DNA of 64,000 bases from Sebastes aleutianus. Its lineage: Eukaryota > Chordata > Actinopteri > Perciformes > Sebastidae. The notes under the pieces were generated by a model. It was given only the letters and a program-made list of their open reading frames with translations, searched no databases and had not been told where the DNA came from. The position numbers were made by a program, and so were the translations under genes. This document shows positions 48,683 through 60,905 of this stretch, in pieces. The stretch's first letter is position 1. Each line of letters begins with the position of its first letter. The DNA lies in the NCBI GenBank assembly GCA_916700875.1, contig CAKAKS010000068.1:25202753-25266752 (forward strand), given 5' to 3'.

Positions 48683-50149
48683 AATAATGACACCATTCAT
48701 GTAGTTAGATTTTTCTCATTAAATCATACTGAGGGTTTTACATTTATAATGCCATTTTTCAACACAAGGGCTCCTGTTAATCCCCATGCAGAGCGTAGGT
48801 GTGGGAATGACACCGAGGACGAAGGTGGGTTGGTATCTTTTACCATCTATAAGTCAAGTGCGGAGATGGTTTTTCTCCTCAGCCGAGCCTTGGGGGACAA
48901 GTATAGCGAGTCAGTGGGGGGAGAAGAAGAGTAGCTGATTTGCTTGTCATAAACATCAGCTGTCTGACTGGCGATGCTGCACCTTGGCGAACCACAAGAC
49001 ACACAAACTCAGCTGCATGCTTCCCATTTCCTCTGTGGCAGCCAGGACTCCTGAGGTGAACAGTTGTCAGGCCGTGACGTTGACGATGATACAAACACTT
49101 CTGTTTTCATATTAACTGTATTGTTGCGAAGCAGTTGCAGCTCCTCCGCTGTTCTCTTTCTGCAGCCGTTGTCAAGCCACCTCCACACGATGCACACGCC
49201 TGTCAGTGTGCGAGACACGCATTCAGTTGTTTTGCTTCCTTTGTATTCCTCTGAGGTTCAGGCTGAAGAGGTAAAATTATGAGTCTAAGCAAAAAGCAGG
49301 CCAGCTGTCATGCAACCAAGAAGCCGTCCCCAGAAAAGCTATGATCAAACCGCTCACAAACTTTCTTTTTTTTAAATCTAACATTTTATTTGGGGGGGAT
49401 TTTTGCAACACAGCAGTAAACTCCCGACTCGCATAATGCGGTCGACACCAAGCCAGGAAGTACTAATGCCTTCATGCCCCAGAAAAGCCCAAAATCACAA
49501 AACTACAAACGACCTCCAGAATAAAAATCGTTTGTTTTCATCTTAATACAGCTGGTGCTGTGGTAAAAAATACTTTGATTCACAGCAATTTCCACTGAGA
49601 AAAGCACTGAAGGAAGAAGAGAGAGGAGGGGAGCGGAGGGGAGGGGGAAGAAACACATTACAGCTCCTCTTCAAATTATTTCTTCAAACCCCCGTCTGTT
49701 ACACAACTTAATGAGCCCTGAAATTGGCGAGATTACATTTTTCTGCATTTCTTTCATTAGTGTGGGTGTCGCCGATCTCTGGGGATTGGTTTCCTCACTT
49801 TGGGATTGTAAAGCGTGCCGCCACGGAGCGCGTCGCAGTGATGAAAGGAGCAACAAACTAACCAGCAGGCCAGTAAATAGATGAGGGAGTTCCCTGTGAT
49901 CAGCCGGGGTTTTGGTTCAATCAGCTGGCTGATTTACAGAAGCTGTGCAGTGGGTTAAAGTGCTCCTCTCTGCAACACGTTTAGTCACGTGGCGACAGCG
50001 AGAATCTGTTTTTCAATTAAATCACAATGAAAACAATCAGTCCAATGAGTTGAGATAGCACTTGTTTTCACAGCAAGTTCTCAATTGGTTCAAGAACATA
50101 CAGAAATGAGGTGGACTCAACAGACGTCGAGATTGCAACTGATTGAAAG

Positions 50150-50258
50150 GAATAGTTTGACATTTGGGGAATTATGCTTATTCCCTTTCTTGCTGAGAGT
50201 TAGATGAGAGGCAGCCAGTCAGCAGCTGTTAGCTTATCTTAGCAAAAACACTGGAAAA
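50150..50258 (+). repeat. Dispersed repeat, family F copy 4
   Basis: AGGAATAGTTTGACATTTGG and CTTGCTGAGAGTTAGATGAG, then GTTAGCTTATCTTAGC. Runs directly into family B copy 4. Confidence 0.6.
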
Positions 50259-50374
50259 TGTTATTTTTTGTGCGTTTTCCTACGCACGTCCAGCAACACC
50301 TGACAATTTCTGCTTGTTACATGCATACAGTCTTTTCAAAATAAACATCCTTCTTCACAGGAAACAACTTGGTT

Positions 50375-50508
50375 GACCAAAATAGTCATAGATTATGTCA
50401 TTGTGTATCCTATGGATGGAATAATAGTGAAAAGAAATGATTCCCCTTTTTGCTGGTTACCCCTTGGTACCCCCTTGGGGTCCCCGGACCCCACTTCCAA
50501 AACCACTG
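50375..50508 (-). mobile_element. hAT-like terminal fragment nested in family B
   Basis: Read on the minus strand from 50508: CAGTGGTTTTGGAAGTGGGG, then TCCGGGGACCCCAAGGGGGT. CAGTGGTT is a common hAT terminus. Host sequence ACTTGGTT/GGTTTAGGCAAC flanks it. Confidence 0.6.
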
Positions 50509-50530
50509 GTTTAGGCAACAATATTACTTT

Positions 50531-50747
50531 GGGCACTTTCACAAGTCATAGTCCATTTGGGTAGTCTGAATCAGAGTGAAATTGATACTTTTGGTTCATT
50601 TTCAATTTGGTCTGGTTTGGTTTCACAGTGCACAAATTAAAACGGACCCAATAAAAAAATAATCTGTTTACTGCGTTCACAACCGCCCAAACGAACCACA
50701 CCAGAGTTTGATTAAAACGGACTAAATGTTGGCTTGTGAAAGCACCC
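50531..50747. mobile_element. Harbinger-like MITE nested in family B
   Basis: The left end GGGCACTTTCACAAGTCATA and right end (on the minus strand) GGGTGCTTTCACAAGCCAAC form about 28-bp inverted termini with subterminal AGTCCATTT/AGTCCGTTT. The host reads TTACTTT before and TTAGTTAGG after, consistent with a 3-bp TTA duplication with one change. 217 bp, noncoding. Confidence 0.65.
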
Positions 50748-52733
50748 TTAGTTAGGTTTAGGAAAATATCAGCTTGGTTAGGTTTAGGCAACAAACCTAC
50801 TTGGTTAGGTTTTAGAAAAGATTGTGGTTTGGGTTAAAATAACTACGGAAGTCATGTGACAAATAAGTCAACGCTGACTTCTGGTTTCACAAGGGATACA
50901 AACACCGGTCTCGTGGGCAAAAGTCCAGTGTTTTTTGACCCATCCATCCACCCCGACCTCCTCCCTATGCGGCGTTTGTTGCTCTTTATACTTCCTGGTT
51001 CATGATCATGTGGATTACATATGAATTGATTTTGTTGGATGTATACAAATTACAGTACATTACTTTTTGTAGGCTAGGTATGGCTACGAACGGTGTATGA
51101 GACCAGCCTGAATTAACATGTTATATCTTGCTTGTCTAATCTGTTTGAAATAGAAGACTTCTTATAAGTATTGTCCAGAGAAAACAAATGAAACTACCTC
51201 TTTCAACTCTAGTTTTTGTACTAGTACGACTACTAAATCTCTCTCTTCCATGTGCTGCTTCAAAAAAACTCAGTGTTGGTTCTTCTTGCTTGTAAAAATT
51301 ATATTTGAATCTGGAAAGAGTTGTTGTCAGATGGCGGTTTCCTGTAGCTTCTTGGCTTAACTCTTTTGCGTGGGACATTGAAGCATTTCGCTATTCACAG
51401 CAAATGAGAATGAAAAAAATCAATATTGTGTATCCAGAAAGCTTCTTAGTTTGTTAATCTGTAATAGCTGATTCATAAGCATGGCTGGCATAATGCGATG
51501 ATTGATGTTTTGGCTTCAGCTACTTCATCTGGCTCAGCAATGCTGACTGTTTTGGGCTCGAGAGGCTAAGACCCGGAGAGACTTGCTTGCTTAGAGGAAG
51601 GCCAGCTTGTTGGCGGACGACTCTGTTGCTCCGATCCAGTGCCAAGCGCCCATCAGCTGCGAGGGGGGTCCACGTGACACAGAGAGCACTCGCTGTACGT
51701 AACCAGGCGACCCAGATAACGCTCCAGTCTGCTTTTGTGGGCCAAGCAGCAGGAGAGTAGCTTTGCAAATGAACTGGAAAGAGCAAGGTGTTCAATTTAG
51801 ACCCTAATTATGAGGAATGAGGAATCTGTCCCTGCTTGTGCCGTCCCATCAGAGACTGTCAAGTAGAAACATCTCATTGAACAACTTCCCAGGGAAGAGA
51901 TAGCCAGGCATTTGATGTGATAATAATGTGAGGAATCAGAATCAACCATAGTCTCTATGCCCAGTGGGTTCCCAAACACCACACAATTTGAAGTGTAGAG
52001 TGTAGTAATTTCAATTAAAGTAGAAAGATGGAGGAAAATGAAGGGTGAGGAATTGGGGAAATAATTTAATAATAATGTTCATTCGTTTCTGGGGTTATTT
52101 TAAGACTTGGCAGCTTGCAGAGTCCAAGAGTTGCATGCCACACTCAATGGACATTAAGAATTTAAAAAAGCAGAAGTAGGCCACAGACAATTCAAGCAGA
52201 AGGAACATAAGGCTTCTTCTTCTTTCTGTTCTTCAAGGGTAGGGCAGAGACAAATGAGGTCTTGAAACCACCAGCTCAGGATCTTGAGCAGAACATCAAC
52301 GGTTCACTAAAGGCTGCAGGAAACCATCGGACCGACTGCTCCAAATTTCCTCCACCTCTAACTTTTTGGGACTAATAAAGCCAACTAATGAAACCTTCCA
52401 ACACGATTTCCCTTTACACGTCTCCTCTTGTGTATAAATGTGGTTCTGGGGCACCGTCTTATGAAGCAATTCCTCAAAAGCGGCAGTGAATTTCTAATGA
52501 CATCTGCAGAGGGCATGTGTTGGCTTCCGGCGTGTTTCTGCTCAGATGAGAGTTTGTGACAGAGTCGCTTTGAGGGAAGACGGTGATAAAAAAAGACATG
52601 TGGGACATCACATGAGGGTCCTGTAGAATTTATAAAGGAAGAAAGAGTTTCGCTGATTCCATCTGATACTTTACTCTGAGCGATAACATGTTTAATATTA
52701 GCTCAACATCTGTCCAAAAACAGTTAAAGTCAT

Positions 52734-53320
52734 AGACTGTACTGTATATAAGAAGTGGATGTAGTCACTGTGACGTCACCCATTGGTTTGTGGACTCGAG
52801 CCTCGAGTCCGGTATTTTGGCCGTCACAATTTTGTTTTTTTGCTGGAGCTAAGTACAGCCGGACACTGAATGAGACATTTTTAGACGACCAAAGAGGTTA
52901 TACTTTCATAACTCAAAACACACTGTGAAAGGGTTAAAGTTATAAGACGAAAACATAGACAACTCCCAGACTGGACAACGCTGTGGTAGCGACCTGTCAA
53001 TCACAAGGTAGCCACGCCCTAAAGCAAACCCTGCTCTATTGTCTATTTGACTCTAAATGGGACCATAATTTACTAAATGAACATCATGCTGTATTGAAGA
53101 AGACTTTAAACTAGCGATTGAGACCATAAACTCATGTGTACAATGTTTACTGAGGTAATAAATCAAGTGAGAAGTAGTCATTTTCTCATAGACTTCTATA
53201 CAATCAGACTTCTTTTTGCAACCAGAGGAGTCGCCCCCTGCTGGCTATTAGAAAGAATTAAAGTTAAAGGCACTTCTGCATTGGCTTCACTTTTCAGACG
53301 CGGAGGTTTCCCACTGGTTA
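52734..53320 (+). repeat. Dispersed repeat, family A copy 4 (near full length)
   Basis: Runs from CATAGACTGTACTGTATATA through AGTGGATGTAGTCACTGTGA and GAGTCGCCCCCTGCTGGCTA to GGCTTCACTTTTCAGACGCG. About 587 bp; with 15993-16556 it defines the family's length. Confidence 0.75.
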
Positions 53321-54715
53321 AAGTTCATTAAGAACTAGCAATGAACTAATTTTGTTTTTCACCGTTTGTGTCTTAATGTTTATTAGTAGTGGACCCAGAA
53401 GAGGTTTTTGTATTTTGTCATCAACATCCAGGAGCATAAACAGGAGCATACGGATCTACTGGGCACTCAGGAGGCAGGTCAGTCCCAAATTAATTTGTTC
53501 GCTGCCAGCTCGTGATTTATGTCCGCTTGTCAAGTAAGTCCATGTTTCACTTCTGTGCCAACGGCTACAAATCTCCGTCCACGTTGCCAGTTTGTCTCAT
53601 CTTTGTTCGTTTGCTCGAACATCCAAAGAGACCCAATCTTAACTTGGAGCAGCAGGTTTTCTTTTCCACATGAGCTTCTTTAGAAATGAGCACAGCAGTC
53701 AGGCTCCATTTAGTCCATAATGGGAAGAGCACAGAATGCCATCAATAAAACTAGTTTTTCACCCTAACCAGTCCAGCACAGTGCTGCAGAAAGCAGATAT
53801 GCAACTGTCTTGACTTTCTCTATATAAAGAGACACAGCCCAGTACCTACTGAGGGAAAGACTTGTATTAAAATGTAGTTCAGTAAAGTCAATAAGCTGAC
53901 AATATTTATGTTAAAACATTTATTAGTATTACAAATTCGGAAAGTGTGCACACAACCTATTTAAAATGGCACAATAGTACAAATCTGTGCACTCCAGCTC
54001 CTTCCTCGTGCAGCTTCTTCTACTGCTGTACCATAATAATCACTGACTGAATAAAGATACAGGACATTAAGCAACACAGTCTACCAGGAGGAACGTTCAA
54101 AATGATCTGTGTAGTCAAAGGTAATTTGCTGATTTAACACAACAGCCCTGCTGAAGAACAAAGTCAACTGGAGGAGGTGTAAAATGAAGAATATAGAAGC
54201 TGCCATATAACATTACACAGTATGTGTTGCAGCAAAAAAAAAACAGCCAAGACGTAAAGATATAACTGGCTTACATGTCAACATGTTGACTAGCTTCAAT
54301 TTGTTTGATCGTAAGCAAACGATTCATCTGGATATGATCATACAGTATATTACAACCCCATAATGGACCTGGATCCTTAAGAGTAAGAAGCTTGTCATTC
54401 TTTATAGTAAGAAACAGGCTTTACACCACATTAAGAAGAAACGAAAAACAGTTTTCAACTTTCATTCTGCTTCTTGAACATACGCAAATCTAAGTATGAA
54501 CACTATATGGGATTTAAAGTTGGATTATATGCACAAAAGTGGTTTCACCCTCATTTAATGTCTTGCTCTTGCATCTTGTGATTACAGTCTAAATATTGAC
54601 CAAATCACACAAAAATGTGCAAATTTGTCAATTGGTGTTTTACAAGATATGAAAGCAGCTGAAAGATAACTATTAAAAAAAGGAAAAAGCATATACCAGA
54701 TCGCATCATGATATC

Positions 54716-55100
54716 TTAAAGGTGCTAAATGCGAGATTGGGAGCATATCTATTGCCTCTACATGGCTTTCAACATGGCGAAGGCTGAGTTGGCGGCTCAC
54801 AGCTAACGGAACCGGAGGGTGGGTGCAATGCTTCCGTGACTTATCAGCTGTAACCACCGTGTGAGTGGTGGCCATGAGCTAGCCAGTGGGGCACACTCAC
54901 ATCCACAAACGTGCACTAAAAGCATGCGCGGCCAGTCCGGCGTTGTCAACAAAGCACAGAGAAGCTCGGATTACAACACACACACAGGGAGAGAGACTTC
55001 ATTCTCTACTCAGGTAGACATTACTCCACTATATCTTTACATAGCAAATAGTTGTTTGCTGCTATATTAATACTTTGGATATCATACAGAGAACCTTTAA
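54716..55100 (+). mobile_element. Dispersed MITE-like repeat, family D copy 2
   Basis: The ends TTAAAGGTGCTAAATG and CAGAGAACCTTTAA are short inverted termini. The interior ATTCTCTACTCAGGTAGACATTACTCC is the reverse of 7190-7210. 385 bp. Confidence 0.7.
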
Positions 55101-56514
55101 CCACTACTGTGGCAACATCTAATACCATTTGTAAAATCCTATTTAACCAAAGCAAATAATCTAATTTAGAGCCTGAGGGAGTGGATGGGGAGGGCAAAGT
55201 TACACATATTTATTCCTTTTATAATTGAGGTTTCATTGCTCAAGAGCACATTGATTGTGATGACTGAGGGAATAAAACACATTCATGAGATTTTCCCATT
55301 GGTCCAGATATCTAAACTGGGGACCCTGCAGTCACAAACCTGTTTCTGTAACCTCCTTACTTATTAGATTGGCCTGCAGACCCCTGCAGTCCCTGAAGTG
55401 TTATTTTCAGTCTCAAATCAGTTTGAGTGTGATGCTGTAATGATTTTGTGGGAGGTAAATTTGCAGCGTGCAGCAGTAATGTCGCTCTGCTAATTCAGCC
55501 CTTCCCCACCCGCACCACTCGTAAGGTGAATGACTGAAAAATACACACCGGCACGCACACACACGATGCACTGTTGCTGACATTGCTGAAATGCATGATT
55601 TTCATGGCTGCGGAGCACGCACGGACCAGACAGATGATGCCTATTATCATAAATTAACACATTTTATGGTTGTCAAACTGTCCATTCACATCCCAATCTG
55701 TTGTGTTACAATTTTGATGCGGATGTAGAATATTAATGTTCAACAACAACGTACAATGTTTGATCATTTTTCTTTTTTTTCTGTTTTAAATAGTTATAAT
55801 TTTTGCATACATGTAGTTTAAACTGACAGCAACTCATCCATCAGCCACAGGATGAAAAGAGCTCGGTAAACATCTTCCAAAGCACTTCACTGAAGCAATA
55901 GGCTTAATAAAGATGTCAATTTCTTTTATTGATTCACTTTACATTGCAACCCGTGAAACTGAGGAACAGGAGCCCGTCAGCCTTGTGTACACAGCTTGTG
56001 AATTTATGGCTGCATAATAACCAGACAACAGCCACACATGCATTACTAAAACAGTTTTCATCCCAGTCATTTAACCACCCAGTGTGTAATAGTTTCACTG
56101 TGCGTTCGGCAGCAATCCAAGTGATTTATGGTGCTGCGGTTGAGTAAACTGCCATTCATATCTTCTTCGCTGTTGATAAAGATCGTGTTGGTTGATGGAG
56201 TGTTTGTTGATTAGACTCAGGAGAGAAACTTGATATCAATCAACATGAAGATAATAAATGCGCTAATAGTATTAGATTGTTGATGTAATTTTTTAATAAA
56301 GAAAATAATATAATTATTTTAACCATTTAAAGATAAATAAAAAATAATTGTAATAAACACCTCCTTTGGAAAATGACGGCTATGCCAGCAATCTTTAAAT
56401 GGTTACAAAATTGTGATGTGATGTTGCAACAACACTTTTTTAGAAAAAGAGGAGAGCTTGACATCACGAGAAAGTGCTTTTTTAAAGTTTAATCACTTTC
56501 TCTGAATGGATTTT

Positions 56515-56815
56515 AAAGGAACAGTGTGTAACATTTTGGAGGCTCTATTGGCAAAAATGGAATATGATATTCATAACGACACGCTTGTGAAACTGAATGC
56601 AAAACCGTTGTATCACCAGCCGTTGCTCCTAAAGTAGTGTTATTATGTTAATGATGGCCTCTGAGCGAAGTGAACGGTGTTAACTCGGTTTTGCACTCAG
56701 TGGCTCACGTTACCGCAGTCTTGGAAAGGGAGGAGTGAGCGGAGGGGTACTTGGTTGAAATCTGCAACCACACCACTAGATCCCGCACAATCCTACTCTA
56801 CACTACATCCCTTAC
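56515..56815 (+). mobile_element. MITE-like repeat, TTAAAGG family, copy 2
   Basis: The left end TAAAGGAACAGTGTGTAACA and right end CACCACTAGATCCCGCACAA then TCCTACTCTACAC; the right end is the reverse of 34335-34385. Confidence 0.6.
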
Positions 56816-56879
56816 TATAACTTAGTGTTCTTCTAAACAAGACCAAGAGTCTACAGGTTAGTTGAATGCTAACATCAAC

Positions 56880-57190
56880 AGGTATAATGTTTACTATGTT
56901 CACCATCTTAGTTTAACGTGTTAACATGCTAACATTTGCTACTTAGCACTGAACACAAAGTACAGCTGATGCTGGCACTCTAGGAAGGGTTAAGGGAGTC
57001 ACTAAGGTTATTATAATCATCCTGACGGGGACATGAATGTGTGAACTAGCTGGCGGAAAAGTCAGGAGATCACCAGAGTCAGTAGGATTCATCCTCTGGG
57101 CATCATGAATGTCAACAAAGTGTCATGGCAGTCCATCCAGTAGTTGTTGCGATATTTTAGTGGTGGACCATCCAAACAGATGTAACTCTC
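56880..57190 (+). repeat. Dispersed teleost repeat, family J copy 2
   Basis: TTAGCACTGAACACAAAGTA, AAAGTCAGGAGATCACCAGA, ATTCATCCTCTGGGCATC and CCATCCAGTAGTTGTTGCGA match the copy spread over 23395-24650. Confidence 0.65.
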
Positions 57191-57929
57191 CATCACATTA
57201 AAACTGCTTTTACAGGACAAACATCTGTAGGGGCAAAATGCCATCAAAATGCTTTTACTGCTACAGCAGACAGTCCATAACAGCAGCAGTGACAGATTGA
57301 CAGCAATAAATCACAACTGGGTGAGTATTTATTTCTGCAAGTTTGAGTCCATTTACAAAGCCAAGCCAATTTAACCCCGTGTACCATTAGGATGAAAAAC
57401 AATCCCTCCAAGTGAGGTCCATCTGCCTGTTGGACAGCTAACAAGAATCTGGCCGACAACATTGGAGGCCGCGACACAGCAGATCTACACAATCCACAAA
57501 AGTCCACTAATCCAGCAGTACATGCTCTAAAGCTGCTTAATATTTAATTTGAATGTAGGGACAGACCACTTCCTGTTGTAGGTTTACCAATCTGGAGAGA
57601 CTAGGACAGATTTATCTTTGGGCTTTTGCAGCATAAATGCTGATTTCTACCATCAGTATGGCGTACAGTTCAAGGATTGAGCACCTCACGCTACTCGTGG
57701 TAAAACCTGCTGATGTTAAATGGAGATGGAGAACAAATGATGATGAAAAGTGTTGAGGATAAAAATAATTCCTCACATCTACCCCAGATAATGACCTCAA
57801 ATGAAAATGGATGCCATTACTCCCACTGCTTTATTTAACACGATGCATCAAACTGCAGTGGAAAATGCATCCAATTTGTCTGGAGGCATTAAAATGGTAG
57901 ATTTACTACAAATCCTTATGCAGTTCCTA

Positions 57930-58720
57930 CCTAGTCTCACATAGCCAGACCTCTCTCCACGGCACTGTTTCAGTGCTAAAGAAAGGTCTGGCTCCACACA
58001 TTATCATTTTGGTATAAGGTAGGGATGTCACGATACCAGAAATTTAGTAGTCGATACGAATACCTGTGAAATTCTGCGATTCTCGATACCCAATTCGATA
58101 CCACGATAAAAAACAAAACAATAAATCCCATGTACTTCAACATACACTCCTTTATTACCGTTTGCAAACTGTTTTTTGTTAATTTATGATTAATCCTGAC
58201 GATTCGCCTCAAGTTTCTCGCCAAAAAACAAAATTTTATAATTTACTTTCACCCAATACTCATTTTTACTGACTGACCTGAATGTAATAATCATAATGTA
58301 ACTCAATGCAACCTCCGTACGTTAGCTGTTAGCTCCGTTATTTAGCCAAGCAGGACTGCGCTGCCCACCGGCTGCTAACAGCTAACGTTACTAGTTCTCC
58401 TCCGACCGATTTCAACACGGATTTGTTGTTCACAATGTAGAACTATCAGGGAAATTTGACACGGTACATCACATTTTCAGAATTTTGGCATCGACTTGGT
58501 AGGCTACCTAAGTATCTTGTTGTTTTCTTGGGGGAAAAACGCTCCGGCTTGTTTGTATTGCTTTAAACCAATCACAATCCTCTTGGGCGGTGCTAAGCAC
58601 AGGATGCCCTGGCAAAATAGATAGCGCTGATAGCGGAAGGGGAGGAGAAAGCCGGCTTATATAGGCAGCCAATGGCAGGCTTAGACCCACAGTCTAGATC
58701 CGGTGAGTCTGACTAGTTCC
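57930..58720 (-). repeat. Dispersed repeat, family E copy 2, split by a hAT-like sequence
   Basis: CTAGTCTCACATAGCCAGAC and AGAAAGGTCTGGCTCCACAC, then after about 500 bases TTTAAACCAATCACAATCCT, GCTAAGCACAGGATGCC and GCAGCCAATGGCAGGCTTA, are the reverse of 15100-15400. The intervening DNA begins TAGGGATGTCACGATACC (58022), a hAT-type terminus. Confidence 0.6.
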
Positions 58721-58760
58721 TACCCAAAGCTTAGTGTTGAGTAGCATAAAACAATCCAAG

Positions 58761-58822
58761 TCGCCCCCTGCTGGCTATTAGAAAGAATGCAAGTTTTACG
58801 TCACTTTTCAGTGGTTGCCCAA
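58761..58822 (+). repeat. Dispersed repeat, family A copy 5 (3' fragment)
   Basis: GTCGCCCCCTGCTGGCTATT through TTTTCAGTGGTTGCCCA only. Confidence 0.7.
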
Positions 58823-59334
58823 TGCTCAAAACATGTGATATGAACATTTGGTAATTATTCAAAGTCTTGTGTGAGGAGAAAATCATTTGGTCAAGAACAA
58901 GAAAGCTAAAGGATCTACTGTAGACGAGTGCAGGAAGTGAAATTCAAACCTCTCTATTAACTACCTTATATAGTGCAGTGCAGTACAATAGACTCGCTTT
59001 GCTAAGTAAGCAAAGGTCTTAAGAAGCTATTCAGAGTTGCCTGATTTGTGCTGACTGTTAATGTGATGACCTCATCGTTACATCCCCGGTCGGGGTTATT
59101 TCAGTCTAAGTACTTAGAGAAATTTCAATCTCTGCTTAAAGTGGATTAACAGCTTTTTCTGTCAAATTTATGTTTCCTGTCCACGGGCTGTTGAGTTTCA
59201 AAGTAAGGCAGGGCTAATTCAGAGTATAGCTTGAATACTGCTGCGTATGATTTCTCTCTGCAGTCCCCGACATAACCGAAGGCTTTTTTAAAAATTGTCC
59301 TTAAAAAGTCTCCAAAGAAGCTGGTACTTGTAAT

Positions 59335-59460
59335 AATGATCTGGCAGCCAATCGAGGCTAAGTTTATGCAAATTTTTTAATCAAACTAATTAGCATTCCC
59401 AGCTGGGCAGACTTGTTCAAAAATGTTGCAGGTCATAAAAATTAATGGTGGGGGAAAAAA
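59335..59460. promoter_or_regulatory. Candidate regulatory segment with octamer and homeodomain motifs
   Basis: An ATGCAAAT octamer (59366-59373) lies 12 bases before CTAATTAG (59386-59393) in a non-repetitive stretch. POU and homeodomain factors bind such sites, but both motifs occur by chance in AT-rich DNA. Conservation was not tested. Confidence 0.25.
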
Positions 59461-60564
59461 AACTCCGCTCAGTTCTCAAATGCACACACACATACATCCA
59501 ACTTTCCTTATACTTGCTTATACACACCCACCACATCTGTGTTGGTGCTTTAAGTTACAGCAGTGCGTAACAACGCTGCTTTGATGTTAATTGGCACAGA
59601 GCAGGATATGGATGGGAGGTGTTTCAAGTTAAGATCAATAAGATCTAAGAATATCTTTGAATTAATTTAGACGTCGTCTTCAAAGTCTGAACTGCCTCTC
59701 CTCGCACTCACCAACAATGACGGAGCTGATGTGACAGTGACTGAGAAACTAATTCTTACAGGAAGCTGCAGAAACTAGATTGGTTGCTGTCATATGAGCT
59801 TTTTTGGCCTGAAAGACGGCTTACTTATGAGTCAGTGACTGCAGGAAAATAACAGCCAAGTGCAATTTTGTAGTCCGAAAATACCTGTGAGTCAACATGA
59901 GTTCAAGCATCCTTGGAAAATGTTCCATAAAATGTGCAGTAACTCTTGGCAGCAGCTTTTTCAGTGCAAAGTTAACTTTAGAAACTAACTTCTAATGATT
60001 TGTGGATGTCTCCTTGTTAACTGGAAAATTGAATCCTGCCATCTTTGCACTCAGTTTTAGTGTTTTGAACAAATGACAGAATATTGCTTTGTTGCATAAG
60101 GTTGATGTTTCTGTGAGGTTTGCTTTAGGTTTGATTTAAATACATTTTTTCTGAGCGCAATGCACCTTTTTAACAGCAGATATAGCAATAGAAGCACAGT
60201 AATCAATATCGTTGATTATAGCTGCATTATATTCAGGTGGGCCACTTTTGTGGCTGGCTCACTGGTCAGACTCATGCTGCGTTCATGTCACATCGTTTAG
60301 ACTGTAATTATGAGCATCTGAGTCAGAGAAAACGCTCACATAAGCCTCTGAGCTGGAAATGAGATATCGACAATTTCTAACAGCGACAATATCTCCCACT
60401 TGGTGAAAAGAACTACAGGAAGGGTCAACAAACGATTGTCAAAATGGCTGCAGAGCCACCATCGCTGGCAGTTAAGTTATGTGTAAATAATATTAACACT
60501 ATTACAGTTTATAAGCTAAATTAAAAGTAGCTATACACAGTTTTTATCTGGTTTCACGTTAAAG

Positions 60565-60905
60565 GTAGTGGGCAACCTCCAGGTCGGAAAAGTGAAGCCA
60601 ATGCGGAAGTGCCTTAAACTTGCATTCTTTCTAATAGCCAGCAGGGGACGACTCCTCTGGTTGCATAAAGAAGTCTGATTGTATAGAAGTCTATGAGAAA
60701 ATGACCCTACTTCTCACTTGATTTATTACCTCAGTAAACATTGTAAACATGAGTTTATGGTCTCAATCGCTAGTTTCAAGTCTTCTTCAATACAGCATGA
60801 TGTTAGTAAATTATGGTCCCATTTAGAGTAAATAGACCGTAAAGCAGGGTATGCTTTAGGATGGGGCTACCTTGTGATTGACAGGTCGCTACCACAGCGA
60901 TGTTT
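60565..60905 (-). repeat. Dispersed repeat, family A copy 6
   Basis: From GTGGGCAACCTCCAGGTCGG through TAGCCAGCAGGGGACGACTC to ACCTTGTGATTGACAGGTCG, reverse orientation, 5'-truncated. Confidence 0.75.

Larger units (their letters stand above)
50259..51112 (+). mobile_element. Family B copy 4 with two nested insertions
   Basis: The head TGTGCGTTTTCCTACGCACG and tail GGCTACGAACGGTGTATGAG belong to family B. The body is interrupted at 50375-50508 and 50531-50747. The left terminus is missing. Confidence 0.75.
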
